From JBGTIS01 sp041745535 (GTDB taxonomy: Bacteria; Bacteroidota; Bacteroidia; Cytophagales; Cyclobacteriaceae), in the NCBI GenBank assembly GCA_041745535.1, contig JBGTIS010000160.1, positions 1 through 39,217 on the forward strand: 39,217 nt of DNA, given 5' to 3'. A program made the position numbers and the translations under genes. Shown piece after piece: positions 24,721 through 33,384 of the stretch. Below the pieces are notes generated by a model. The model was given only the letters and a program-made list of their open reading frames with translations, was not told the origin of the DNA and searched no databases. Each line of letters opens with the position of its first letter. Position 1 is the first letter of the stretch.

Positions 24721-26844
24721 TCAAAGCCGAATTCTGAGCTGTATTTTAACATCAGTTTTGTGATTTCCCTGTATAGCTTCTAATCCTGAGCCTATCTCAT
24801 CTTTATCCACATATTGCGTTCTGGCAATTTTCCCCCAAATACTGACACTTCTGGTAAGCTCATACCGCATCACCAAATAGGTTCTGATGCCCTGCCCCTG
24901 TAACGCGGGAATTGAAAAAGCATACAGCACATCATTTTCATATAGGTATTGCCTGTTTGGATAGTCGGTATCGAAGAGGGCAAACCTGATATCGGTTTTC
25001 CATTTTTGTTTTTGAAAGCCTGCGTCCTGCGCAATCACATAGCCACTTGTGCTTTGTCCGTTTAATTGAAAATTGCTGAACTGTACCGTAGTTTTTAATC
25101 TGAATGCGGCAGTAGCCTGATGAGCAAGTCGCAGGTGATAATTTCGCTTCACCCTGGGTAAAACCAGGAATGCGGCTGGTGGTATCCCGGTTAGTTTCTC
25201 TGTGGAAACATTCTCTTCTTTTTGCTCTTCCCTGAACTGAAAATGAAATTTGGTGTTTTGATTGGGTACATAGGAAAGTCTTAGTAAATATTCGTAACCA
25301 TCAGAGGGCTGATCAATTCTGTATTTAAGCCAGGGAAAAGTAAATTTATCGTAATAAGCTGTTAGTATAATTTTTTTTATGGGAAATGCCTTAATTCCCC
25401 AGTAAATGCCCTTTTCATTCATGTTTTTGGCATTCTCGGAAAAACTACTTCCATAAAAGCTGTGAAAATCGCGTTCGTAATTTCTGACCAGCATGGCTAC
25501 TGCCAGCCAGTCGTCAAGGTTGGAGGTGATGCCCGCAAGGCTACCCCAGCCCCCACTTCGCGAACGCGCCACTTCACCAAAAAATCGTGTATTCTGCCAC
25601 ACATAATCCCCGGATATTCCTCCAATAAAATTTTGATTGCCGTGAAACTCAAACCGTCGGTATGGTTTATCTGACTTTTCAATGGAGGCACTATAGTTAG
25701 TATTCAGCAGGTTCATACCAATTCGCAGATTTCTTCTGCTTGTTTGAAAAAGAACATTCATGCCGGCTGTTTGCTCCGATACCTTGTTTTTTGCCTGCAG
25801 CTCATTTTCTGTTCGATGCAGCCCACTGCTGAGCACAGAGGAAAAAGAGTTCTCCAGAATTTCTCCTAATGAATCAGCCGGCAATCTGGCATCCTGACGA
25901 ATTACAGAGTAAAAGGGTGACACCAACAGGGCATGTCGTTCTTTTCCCATTTTGAAGGAATAGGTAGCTGCCGCTCCACGAAAAAAACCAGATTCCAAAG
26001 TTGAGGTATAAGGCCGAATGCCCGTGCTGTTCATCGCAATAGCGTTCACCGGTTCGGCACCTTTTCCCAACGCAAAGCCAGAACCCAGAATAAGGCCATG
26101 GCCAAACCGCAGCGTGTAATCTCCCAATACCAATGATTTCAATCTCCCTTTATTTTCAAGTGCCACATGAAACGACCAGAAATCCATGCCATGCCCAGCA
26201 GTGTTTTTACGCCATCTCAGAGGTTCACCAGCATCTTTTTCGGTAGTAAACCCCACACTAAAATCGCCTGGTCGCTTGATTCTAAATCGAGAATAAACTT
26301 TATGAGGTGAACCGATATAACGCGATGCCGGTTGTGCGGTATCTGTAGTGTCGGAAGTAGCATAACCTTTTTTTTCTTCCATTGTAGTTTCACCTCGTAA
26401 TAACCAAAGTTTATCGGCCCGCCTGATCCGTTGCCGCAAACTTAAATCTTCTTTTAACTTGACCGGACTTACCGTTATAAATGGTAACAATTTAACAATA
26501 ACCTCCTGGTGCATTCCTGGCACTACCTGCAATTCGTACACAGTAAGAAATTCGCCATACAGTTTTCTGTAATTAATCAGATTACTGGCTTGTCTTTCTG
26601 TTAAAACGCCCAGATTCCGCAGATCATCCAGCGATGCGGTGTTCAGATTGATAGGATTCAAATATCGTTGCGGTAACAACTCATATAGTTCCTCATAATT
26701 CAGGTCCTGATCCTGTACTGAAACCAGTTCTTCCACAAAATTTTCCATATTAAAATCATCAGCATCAGGAACTTGGGCCAGCGCTTTTACACTTAAAAAT
26801 ATCAGGAAAACCCCCACCAGAAACTTTGGTACACCACAAATCAT
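24721..26844 (-). CDS. Exported protein with N-terminal helix-hairpin-helix region and beta-rich barrel-like body
   Basis: The 707-aa protein has a signal peptide (1-23, ending VKALAQ). Residues about 55-125 contain ComEA-like helix-hairpin-helix repeats: LNPINLNTASLDDLRNLGVL, then ERQASNLINYRKLYG and LQVVPGMHQEVIVKLLPFI. From about 140 to the end the sequence alternates polar and hydrophobic residues with many aromatics and ends in RIRL, as in outer membrane beta-barrels. The combination is seen in Bacteroidota proteins of unknown role. Its ATG overlaps the stop of the PorV-like gene (ATGA), so the two are translationally coupled. Confidence 0.82.
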   Translation of the reverse strand: MICGVPKFLVGVFLIFLSVKALAQVPDADDFNMENFVEELVSVQDQDLNYEELYELLPQRYLNPINLNTASLDDLRNLGVLTERQASNLINYRKLYGEFLTVYELQVVPGMHQEVIVKLLPFITVSPVKLKEDLSLRQRIRRADKLWLLRGETTMEEKKGYATSDTTDTAQPASRYIGSPHKVYSRFRIKRPGDFSVGFTTEKDAGEPLRWRKNTAGHGMDFWSFHVALENKGRLKSLVLGDYTLRFGHGLILGSGFALGKGAEPVNAIAMNSTGIRPYTSTLESGFFRGAAATYSFKMGKERHALLVSPFYSVIRQDARLPADSLGEILENSFSSVLSSGLHRTENELQAKNKVSEQTAGMNVLFQTSRRNLRIGMNLLNTNYSASIEKSDKPYRRFEFHGNQNFIGGISGDYVWQNTRFFGEVARSRSGGWGSLAGITSNLDDWLAVAMLVRNYERDFHSFYGSSFSENAKNMNEKGIYWGIKAFPIKKIILTAYYDKFTFPWLKYRIDQPSDGYEYLLRLSYVPNQNTKFHFQFREEQKEENVSTEKLTGIPPAAFLVLPRVKRNYHLRLAHQATAAFRLKTTVQFSNFQLNGQSTSGYVIAQDAGFQKQKWKTDIRFALFDTDYPNRQYLYENDVLYAFSIPALQGQGIRTYLVMRYELTRSVSIWGKIARTQYVDKDEIGSGLEAIQGNHKTDVKIQLRIRL

Positions 26845-27665
26845 AGTGCATTATTTTTAAGCTGGTAGGATATTGAAAGCTGATGCGAGAAACCCAATTG
26901 AGCATGTGTATTCATCGCGTAATCGATATTGAACCGTTTCAGATGTAGGCCAAATCCATAATGCGCGGAAAATGGCTGGGTGCTTATGCCGGTACGCAAC
27001 CGCAAAGCATTGATAATTTTGTACTCGATACCAGTTCTGAAAACCGGATCAAACTGTACATTTTTTTCAGTTTCAATCAGCACGGTAATATGCCCGGAGG
27101 GTTTGTAGGAGAGCCCGGCTTTCATTACCAGCGGTACCTGGTCCTGACTATTTTGGGATATCCGGGCCTGATTGATGTTATAAATGTGTAACCCCAAATC
27201 AAGTTTGGGAATAATAGCGGCCATTCCTCCTATTTCCAATACCCATATACTTTTTGCGCCCCAGCCTTCAATATGGTATTGCAGGCGGCTTATTTTTGTG
27301 CCAAAGCTTATCTGATTAATTTTCTGACAATAACCCAGCGAGAGCTGCTGTTTGCTGAAAAGGTCATCGCCAAATTTCACAGCACTTACACTTCCGTTTC
27401 CAAACCTGGTAGGCAAAATAAATCCGGCTGCCACCGTATTAAAACCATGCTCCCAGCCAAATTGGTTGCCATAAGAAAATAGGGCTGTTGTAGCAGTTAC
27501 ACCAGCCATTCCCCCGATGTTGTTAAAAACTGACCAACCATCCTGTAATGTTACGGAAGCCTTTCCTATACCATTTGCTCTGCCTCCTATTGAACTCGGT
27601 TGCGCATGGCTTGCGAAATTCTTAAAAATTAAAACAACAATTATTATTCTTATCCAATAAAACAT
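26841..27665 (-). CDS. PorV/PorQ-like outer membrane beta-barrel protein
   Basis: About 274 aa from the ATG at 27665, preceded by AAGGA nine bases before it and followed by a signal peptide (FYWIRIIIVVLIFKNF, ending SHAQ). A frame open to 27791 adds 42 residues that would bury the signal, so I reject that start. The mature N-terminus SSIGGRANGIGKASVTLQDG and then WSVFNNIGGMAG is the hallmark of the PorV/PorQ and related FadL-like barrel proteins tied to type IX secretion or surface assembly. The C-terminus is beta-rich. It is first gene of a pair with the helix-hairpin-helix protein. Confidence 0.82.
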   Translation of the reverse strand: MFYWIRIIIVVLIFKNFASHAQPSSIGGRANGIGKASVTLQDGWSVFNNIGGMAGVTATTALFSYGNQFGWEHGFNTVAAGFILPTRFGNGSVSAVKFGDDLFSKQQLSLGYCQKINQISFGTKISRLQYHIEGWGAKSIWVLEIGGMAAIIPKLDLGLHIYNINQARISQNSQDQVPLVMKAGLSYKPSGHITVLIETEKNVQFDPVFRTGIEYKIINALRLRTGISTQPFSAHYGFGLHLKRFNIDYAMNTHAQLGFSHQLSISYQLKNNAL

Positions 27666-28401
27666 AAGTAATTCCTTAAGGATTTGTGTGCCATAAAAAT
27701 ACTTTAAACTCGAATGATTTTTCTTGTTGAATTTGCCTGGAAAAGTATGTAGGTAAGCATTGGGGTTTCTCTTTAAATTTTTGCAATACAAATTCCAGTA
27801 ACAAATTGGAAATCCTAACTAGTATTTGCTATAAATTATAACCTTCAAGAGAATATTATGGGCTTTTTGCGGTTTCGAAAATATATTCCGCCTTTTTCAA
27901 CAAATATTTTTATCGCTGGGTTACAAAGCCTGCGTGGTGGAAACTAATTAAAAAGTTTCGCACACTTTTCTTTATAGTCCAATAATTATGGTAGCTGCTT
28001 ATGAAACAAAAAATCAACAGCGCCTAAACTCACTTTTGGTGTCGAGTTTAGTTAGCACAACTATTAAACTCCATCTGTTATTCTTAATTGTTCCCTACCT
28101 GCCCTTCGGGTTTCGCATATCCCAATATCTTTATTCAGCCGCTCTGCCAACTCAGTTACTGGTGTTTCGCAAATTATCAATTAAGGCTGCTTTTTTCGCG
28201 TTAAACCGAATTTGGGCTGGTGTTTTAATGGAATATACCATACGTATAACCCTGGCGAAATATGAAAATTAATTTAAAAAAGAAAGCTGTTCCTGAATGG
28301 AGGTAAACAAAATTCAGTGGTATTGCTAAATCATTTTCAAAGTAGCTTTTCAGACTGATTCGAAACCAATAACTACCTACCATAAACGCCGCAAAAAATC
28401 C
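27666..28401. other. Divergent intergenic region without a convincing gene
   Basis: This 736-bp stretch between the PorV-like gene (minus) and the TPR-like gene (plus) holds only an implausible 94-codon frame at 27988-28272 and short coding-looking fragments on the minus strand near 28040-28260. I see no clear promoter match, terminator or repeat. It may contain decayed sequence. Confidence 0.5.
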
Positions 28402-29844
28402 ATGGAAAATCTAAGACATTTAATTAAATGTTTAAAACCCAGTGAAGTTCAGTTTATTAAAAGTTTTTATCAAACAAAGTTTAATGGCTGTTGCAACAAG
28501 CGGCTGCAGTTGTTCAAGTTAATCCTGGCGGATAAAATTCAGGATAACCAACAGGCAGCCAAACTGCTGTACGCGCAGGAATCCGATTCGGCTTTATGCC
28601 ACCTGAAGAAAAGACTGGAAGAAGATATTTTGAATTTTATGCTGGTTTTACCCGCTAATGAAGAAGATTCGGAGATTGCCACAGAAGAACTTCAATGCCG
28701 AAAATTACAGCTTCAGGGTAAAATTCTCATCTCAAGAGGCCTGCATGAAGAAGGTATTTCACTGTTAAAAAAAACCTCCATACTGGCCGACAAATATGAG
28801 TTTCCGGATATCAAGCTCTCCTCTGACGATACATTACGATCATACCAAAATTCTGTCGATGGATTAAGAACTCTTAATCAGTACAATACCTTAATCAGTA
28901 ATTCATTCGATACCCTGAAAAAAATACTGAACGCGAAAAAGTTAAACCATAATTTAATGGCAGCTTCAAAGTCAGAACGTTCCAGGCATAATTATGAGAA
29001 AGAAGCACAGGTATCGCTGAATCAACTAAAAAATGAAAACACAAAAAAAGGGTCCAAAAACGCTGTCTTCCTCTATAAAATGACTTTACTGGAAAGCAAT
29101 ATTCAAAAAAAAGATTTTGACACGGCCAAAGAATTCGCTCAGGAACTGCTGGAGTTATTAGACCATGAACCTAGCCTCCATTCCACCGCCAGGTGTGCCG
29201 AAATCAACTTAAAACTGGCAGAAATTAATGTACACCTCAGAGATTATGAACATGCGCTTGAACCCGCCCATTCAGCGCTTTCTTTAACTTCCCGCTATCA
29301 CCTGCTGTGTCCACTCCAGGTAATGTTTTTTATTTATTTCAGAAACCAAAACTATGCGGAAGCCGAACATATCTGCAATAGGGCTTTAAACCATCCACAA
29401 ATCAATAAATACTTAAAAGGCAGATGGAATTTATTACAGGCCGCGCTTAATTTTTCTCAAAGAAATTATCAGTTGACTAACCAGACTTTGCGGTGGGCCA
29501 CCCCACTCAATACACAGGAATCGCTCTGGCCGCTGGGACAAAAATTATTAGAAATGCTGAATACGCTTGAGCTACAGGATTATGACTGGTTTGAGTTCAA
29601 ATTTGAAACATTCAGGAAAAAAGCCAGTCAGTTTAAATCGGAAACTACTGAACGTGTAAAATTGATTTGCTGGTTGTTCAGGGCCTTAATGAAGAATAAT
29701 TTTAATTATAAGGCGTTACTGCAACAGGAAAATGATCGGTTGCGACTTTTAAAAGGAGATCAGGCTGCTTTATACTGGAATCCGATGGGCTGGGAACTGA
29801 TTAATATATATGATTGGATGATTTTTAAAGCACAACACACCTGA
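28402..29844 (+). CDS. Helical TPR-like protein upstream of the eCIS operon
   Basis: The 480-aa protein is all-helical in character with TPR-like stretches (GLHEEGISLLKKTSILADKY, DFDTAKEFAQELLELL, NYAEAEHICNRALNHP). The N-terminus MENLRHLIKCLKPSEVQFIK, then RLQLFKLIL, reads like a small helical domain placed before the repeats. There is no signal peptide or membrane helix, so it is probably a cytoplasmic scaffold or regulator. It ends 158 bp before the eCIS operon on the same strand, with a weak hairpin between. A regulatory link to the eCIS is possible but based only on position. Confidence 0.75.
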   Translation: MENLRHLIKCLKPSEVQFIKSFYQTKFNGCCNKRLQLFKLILADKIQDNQQAAKLLYAQESDSALCHLKKRLEEDILNFMLVLPANEEDSEIATEELQCRKLQLQGKILISRGLHEEGISLLKKTSILADKYEFPDIKLSSDDTLRSYQNSVDGLRTLNQYNTLISNSFDTLKKILNAKKLNHNLMAASKSERSRHNYEKEAQVSLNQLKNENTKKGSKNAVFLYKMTLLESNIQKKDFDTAKEFAQELLELLDHEPSLHSTARCAEINLKLAEINVHLRDYEHALEPAHSALSLTSRYHLLCPLQVMFFIYFRNQNYAEAEHICNRALNHPQINKYLKGRWNLLQAALNFSQRNYQLTNQTLRWATPLNTQESLWPLGQKLLEMLNTLELQDYDWFEFKFETFRKKASQFKSETTERVKLICWLFRALMKNNFNYKALLQQENDRLRLLKGDQAALYWNPMGWELINIYDWMIFKAQHT

Positions 29845-29860
29845 TTCCGGTGTCAATTTT
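29837..29860 (+). terminator. Weak terminator-like hairpin
   Basis: ACACC (29837-29841) pairs with GGTGT (29849-29853) across a 7-nt loop and is followed by CAATTTTTATT. The stem is only 5 bp and overlaps the stop codon of the TPR-like gene, so read-through into the eCIS genes is possible. Confidence 0.35.
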
Positions 29861-29952
29861 TATTCTGTTTTTTCAAGTTAACTCACTGACTATCAAATCA
29901 AAACACTCCTAAACATCAGGTTAAAAGGTTCAATTCACGGATAAATGTTTCC

Positions 29953-29983
29953 TTTTGCCCCTCTGCTATTCTATCTACATTGG
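29953..29983 (+). promoter_or_regulatory. Possible promoter of the eCIS operon
   Basis: TTTTG at 29953-29957 and TACATTGG at 29976-29983 are separated by 18 bp, resembling the Bacteroidota -33 TTTG and -7 TAnnTTTG pair, with one mismatch in the -7 element. Transcription would start near 29990, giving a leader of roughly 10-15 nt and excluding the longer frame that opens at 29955. Confidence 0.35.
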
Positions 29984-30002
29984 GGTAAATCTTACTTCAC
30001 AA

Positions 30003-30611
30003 ATGATAGATAAGGCGCTACAGTTAATTCTTGCCCAACTTAACCAATACATACCTCCGCCTGTGCCGGGAGCGAACGAGGTGGTGTTGGGCAATATTGC
30101 CTTAAATGAATCGCCTGAGCAGGACGAAACTAAAAATAAAGTAGTGATCAGTGTGGTAAATGTAGAAGAAGAAAGCACCCTCAAAAATGCTCTTTCTTAC
30201 CGAAAAACAGTGAATGATGTAAAGTATATGGAACCTCCTGTACATTTAAATCTCTATTTGCTGTTTTCCGCCAATTATCCTGAAGCCTATGAAACCGCGC
30301 TCATCAGGCTTTCGGAGGTGATTCGGTTTTTCCAAAGCCGAAAGATATTTAGTGTTGATACCGCACAGCCTTTACCTGACACGCTGGACCCTACCGATCC
30401 GGATATCATGGGCTTGTACCTTACTATGGAATTTTATACCCTGACTTTTGAACAGATCAACCACTTATGGGGCGCATTAGGCGGTAAACAAATGCCTTTT
30501 GTGCTGTATAAAGCAAGGTTAGTAACCATTCAGGACCGCAAAGTTATTAGCGAAGGCAGGTTAATTGAAGAAATCAGAACGGATCTGGTACCTAACGCAA
30601 ATGATTGTTGA
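30003..30611 (+). CDS. eCIS cap/terminator protein, DUF4255 (Pvc16/Afp16 N-terminal domain)
   Basis: About 202 aa from the ATG at 30003 (MIDKALQLILAQLNQYI). DUF4255 features are present: the amphipathic N-terminal helix, VVLGNIAL, KVVISVVNVEEE with LKN, PPVHLNLYLLFSANY and IRFFQSRKIF. In AFP/PVC the Afp16/Pvc16 protein caps the sheath-tube end and sets particle length or stability. It is a marker gene of extracellular contractile injection systems and opens this operon, with 3 bp to the next gene. Confidence 0.92.
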   Translation: MIDKALQLILAQLNQYIPPPVPGANEVVLGNIALNESPEQDETKNKVVISVVNVEEESTLKNALSYRKTVNDVKYMEPPVHLNLYLLFSANYPEAYETALIRLSEVIRFFQSRKIFSVDTAQPLPDTLDPTDPDIMGLYLTMEFYTLTFEQINHLWGALGGKQMPFVLYKARLVTIQDRKVISEGRLIEEIRTDLVPNANDC

Positions 30612-30614
30612 CTT

Positions 30615-31931
30615 ATGGGAACAATACTGTATAAGCGATTATTTGAAGTACGTGTCCTGCACGATTACTTTCTGTCAAAACAGGATCTTACCAGTATTTA
30701 TGCCTTAAATAATAATGATAAAATAGATTTTTTAAACAACAGCATTAACCTTGATCAATACGATATCCGGAAGTTTCTGGAAATCATACCCTCAATATCT
30801 ACCCTGAACATTCTGAAAAACTTTCAGATCCGAATGGTACTACTGCCATCCGGATTTCTGGTAGGCGTAAAAGTAAAACCTCAGCTAAACGGTGCCGGTG
30901 AAGAGGAATACCTGCCCACCATGGCCATCACAGATGCCCTTCAGTTGGGCTTTCGCCTGAAAATAAAAAAAGCGAATTTCAATGCTTATACCAACCTGAA
31001 AATACAGGAGTTTACCCCTGCCCATTACTTTTTTTCTAATAACAATGCCAGTGGTCTAAAAGTATTTCCTTCGCTTTCGTTACCGGTAAGTAACTTTCAG
31101 GCTGGCAAAATTTATGAAACCGGTGAGTTGGCCATTGTTAGCGGTGTGCTGCAGGAAGCACTGGAAGAAACCTCCAATGCTGGTGCTTCTTTTTGGAAAC
31201 CGGTTACCGGCTCCGGATTCGCCAATGAACAGGACAGGGTGCTGCTGCCTAAACTATTTCCTTATACCGCTTCCATAGCAATGGCTTCCGTAGAATTTAC
31301 CCTTAAAAAACCAGACAGTTCGGAAGTAAAATCTATAACGGCAAGCAATGTACAGGCTTCTCAAACCCTTTACCTGGATTTCAGACAAACCATTCCGGCT
31401 ATTGGCGATGAATCGCGGGAAATTGTTGATGGTCATTATCTGCTTGAAATCAGCAGTGATATTTCCACAGCAACCACATCGGTTTATCTGAGCGATGAAC
31501 TTTACCAAAGTGCTGACACAGGAGCTTTGGTTATTGAAACCAATGGAACCGATCCTGCATTCAGAATACTGAATAGCAATGGCACACTGATTACCAAAAA
31601 GAAAGCTGATGGCACATTCATTCCACACCCGGTTTATGAAATCCGGTTCAAACGACGCGGTACTTACTGGCGGTATCGGTCTGACAGTGGAAAAACCCTG
31701 AAAACTACCACCAATACCGCTCACTTTTTGAATGAAGACGGTGGTAACTTGATTACCAAAGACCTAAGACCTTTAACTTATTATTCAACCTTTTTCGAAG
31801 ATCCGGCATTGCCCGCTATTCCCAGAATTCACCTGCCCAATCCCAGCGTTGGCCCGGTTAAAAAAGAAATGAAAAGATTTTTTTCCGATTTGTATGTATC
31901 GCCCATCAAGGGACTAATTGATCTTGTATAG
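30615..31931 (+). CDS. eCIS-associated protein of unknown function (possible cap adaptor)
   Basis: The 438-aa protein has no signal peptide or membrane helix and is mostly beta in character. An N-terminal part (1-about 110) begins YKRLFEVRVLHDYFLS and contains FQIRMVLLPSGFLVGVKV; a middle beta region follows; the C-terminal third (about 335-438) contains VYEIRFKRRGTYWRYR and an ending of KKEMKRFFSDLYVSPIKGLIDLV. I recognise no named domain. Position directly after the DUF4255 cap gene, with 3 bp between, suggests a role at the cap end, as with the cap adaptor described for AlgoCIS. That is inference from context only. Confidence 0.7.
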   Translation: MGTILYKRLFEVRVLHDYFLSKQDLTSIYALNNNDKIDFLNNSINLDQYDIRKFLEIIPSISTLNILKNFQIRMVLLPSGFLVGVKVKPQLNGAGEEEYLPTMAITDALQLGFRLKIKKANFNAYTNLKIQEFTPAHYFFSNNNASGLKVFPSLSLPVSNFQAGKIYETGELAIVSGVLQEALEETSNAGASFWKPVTGSGFANEQDRVLLPKLFPYTASIAMASVEFTLKKPDSSEVKSITASNVQASQTLYLDFRQTIPAIGDESREIVDGHYLLEISSDISTATTSVYLSDELYQSADTGALVIETNGTDPAFRILNSNGTLITKKKADGTFIPHPVYEIRFKRRGTYWRYRSDSGKTLKTTTNTAHFLNEDGGNLITKDLRPLTYYSTFFEDPALPAIPRIHLPNPSVGPVKKEMKRFFSDLYVSPIKGLIDLV

Positions 31932-31957
31932 ATGTAAAAAATTTAAAATGAAGCACA

Positions 31958-33355
31958 ATGAATGAATACAAAACCCCAGGAGTTTATATTGAAGAAATTC
32001 CGAAGCTCCCTCCCTCAATCGCATCCGTCGAAACCGCGATTCCCGCATTTGTCGGTTACACGGAAAAAGCGCAACTGAAAGAACCCGGCGACCTGACTAA
32101 TCAACCCAAACGGATCATTTCCATGCTGGAGTATGAGCAGTTTTTTGGCGGGCCACAGTCGGAAACCAGTATTACCATAAATATTGATACCACCCAACCC
32201 AACAAAATTGATGTACAGGGGAAAGTAACTACACCCTCTCATTACCTGATGTATTACTCTTTACAGATGTTCTTCATCAATGGGGGAGGTCCCTGTTATA
32301 TTGTTTCGGTGGGAGATTACAGTGGCGGTGGTGTAATTGATCAGGCCACCCTGCAAGGAGGATTAGATGAGGTTGCCAAAATTAATGAGGTAACGCTGAT
32401 CCTCTTCCCCGACGGCCTCAACATGAGCAGTGCCGGCAATTATTATGCATTGCACAAAGAAGCGCTGGACCAGGCAGCCGAACTAAAAGACAGGTTCGTG
32501 GTGATGGACGTATGGATGGATTCCGATACCACCATTGATAACGTCCAGGTACTTCGAGATTTCGATTTTGGCACCATCGACACTACCAAATATGGCGCTG
32601 TATATTACCCTCGAATCTATACACGCCTCGATTACTTTTATGCAGATGAGGGCGCTGTGCAAATTGTAGGCATTGGTGACGGATCGCTGAGCGGCACGCT
32701 CACCGAATTAAAATCGAAAAATAACTCCTTCTATTTTATGGCCAGGGGTGCCATCAACGATATCGAAATGATTATGCCTGCCTCCTCAGCGGTGGTGGGC
32801 AAATATGCCGAGGTTGATAATACCCGTGGCGTTTGGAAAGCTCCTGCCAACATAGGCATCGACTTCGCCATTCGCCCCGAAAAGTTAATCACACACAAAG
32901 CACAGGAAAGCCTGAATGTGGATACCACCAGTGGTAAATCCATCAATGTAATCCGGTCTTTTCCGGGCCGGGGACCCGCCATCATCTGGGGAGCACGCAC
33001 CCTGGCTGGCAACGACAACGAATGGCGGTATATTTCGGTACGCAGGTTTTTCAATATGGTGGAAGAATCTACCAAAAACGCTACGGAACAATTTGTGTTT
33101 GAACCCAACGACCGAAATACCTGGATCAGGGTAAAATCCATGATCGAAAATTACCTTACCCAACAATGGAAAGCCGGTGCACTTATGGGCACCACCACCC
33201 GGGAAGCCTATTTTGTGAAGGTAGGTCTCGGCGAGACGATGACCGAACTGGATGTGTGGGAAGGCCGCATGATCGTCGAGATCGGTATGGCTGTTGTTCG
33301 TCCTGCTGAGTTTATTATCCTGCGTTTCATGCATAAAATGCTGCAGGAGACTTAA
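31958..33355 (+). CDS. Contractile sheath protein
   Basis: The 465-aa protein starts with the sheath signature YKTPGVYIEEIPKLPPSI and then VETAIPAFVGYTEKA. The C-terminal conserved domain (about 333-465) has GRGPAIIWGARTL, WRYISVRRFFNMVEES, FEPNDRNTWIRVKS and RPAEFIILRFMHKM. Polymers of this protein surround the tube and contract to drive it through a target membrane. AFP has three sheath genes; only one is present in this stretch, as in some single-sheath CIS. Confidence 0.96.
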   Translation: MNEYKTPGVYIEEIPKLPPSIASVETAIPAFVGYTEKAQLKEPGDLTNQPKRIISMLEYEQFFGGPQSETSITINIDTTQPNKIDVQGKVTTPSHYLMYYSLQMFFINGGGPCYIVSVGDYSGGGVIDQATLQGGLDEVAKINEVTLILFPDGLNMSSAGNYYALHKEALDQAAELKDRFVVMDVWMDSDTTIDNVQVLRDFDFGTIDTTKYGAVYYPRIYTRLDYFYADEGAVQIVGIGDGSLSGTLTELKSKNNSFYFMARGAINDIEMIMPASSAVVGKYAEVDNTRGVWKAPANIGIDFAIRPEKLITHKAQESLNVDTTSGKSINVIRSFPGRGPAIIWGARTLAGNDNEWRYISVRRFFNMVEESTKNATEQFVFEPNDRNTWIRVKSMIENYLTQQWKAGALMGTTTREAYFVKVGLGETMTELDVWEGRMIVEIGMAVVRPAEFIILRFMHKMLQET

Positions 33356-33384
33356 CATTTTATAACCCTTAATACCAAGAAACA

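Noticed and set aside
27666..27791. Extended N-terminus of the PorV-like protein
   Set aside because: Adds 42 polar residues in front of a clear signal peptide; the ATG at 27665 has an AAGGA ribosome site.
28040..28260. Possible transposase remnant on the minus strand
   Set aside because: Two short fragments in different frames look mildly coding-like, but no terminal inverted repeats, target duplication or recognisable transposase motif were found.
27988..28272. 94-codon plus-strand frame
   Set aside because: Its residue pattern is irregular and hydrophobic in scattered fashion, with no ribosome site, no partner and no recognisable family; kept only as part of the intergenic description.
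29955..30002. Extended N-terminus of the DUF4255 protein
   Set aside because: The extra 16 residues do not fit the family N-terminus and overlap the putative promoter.
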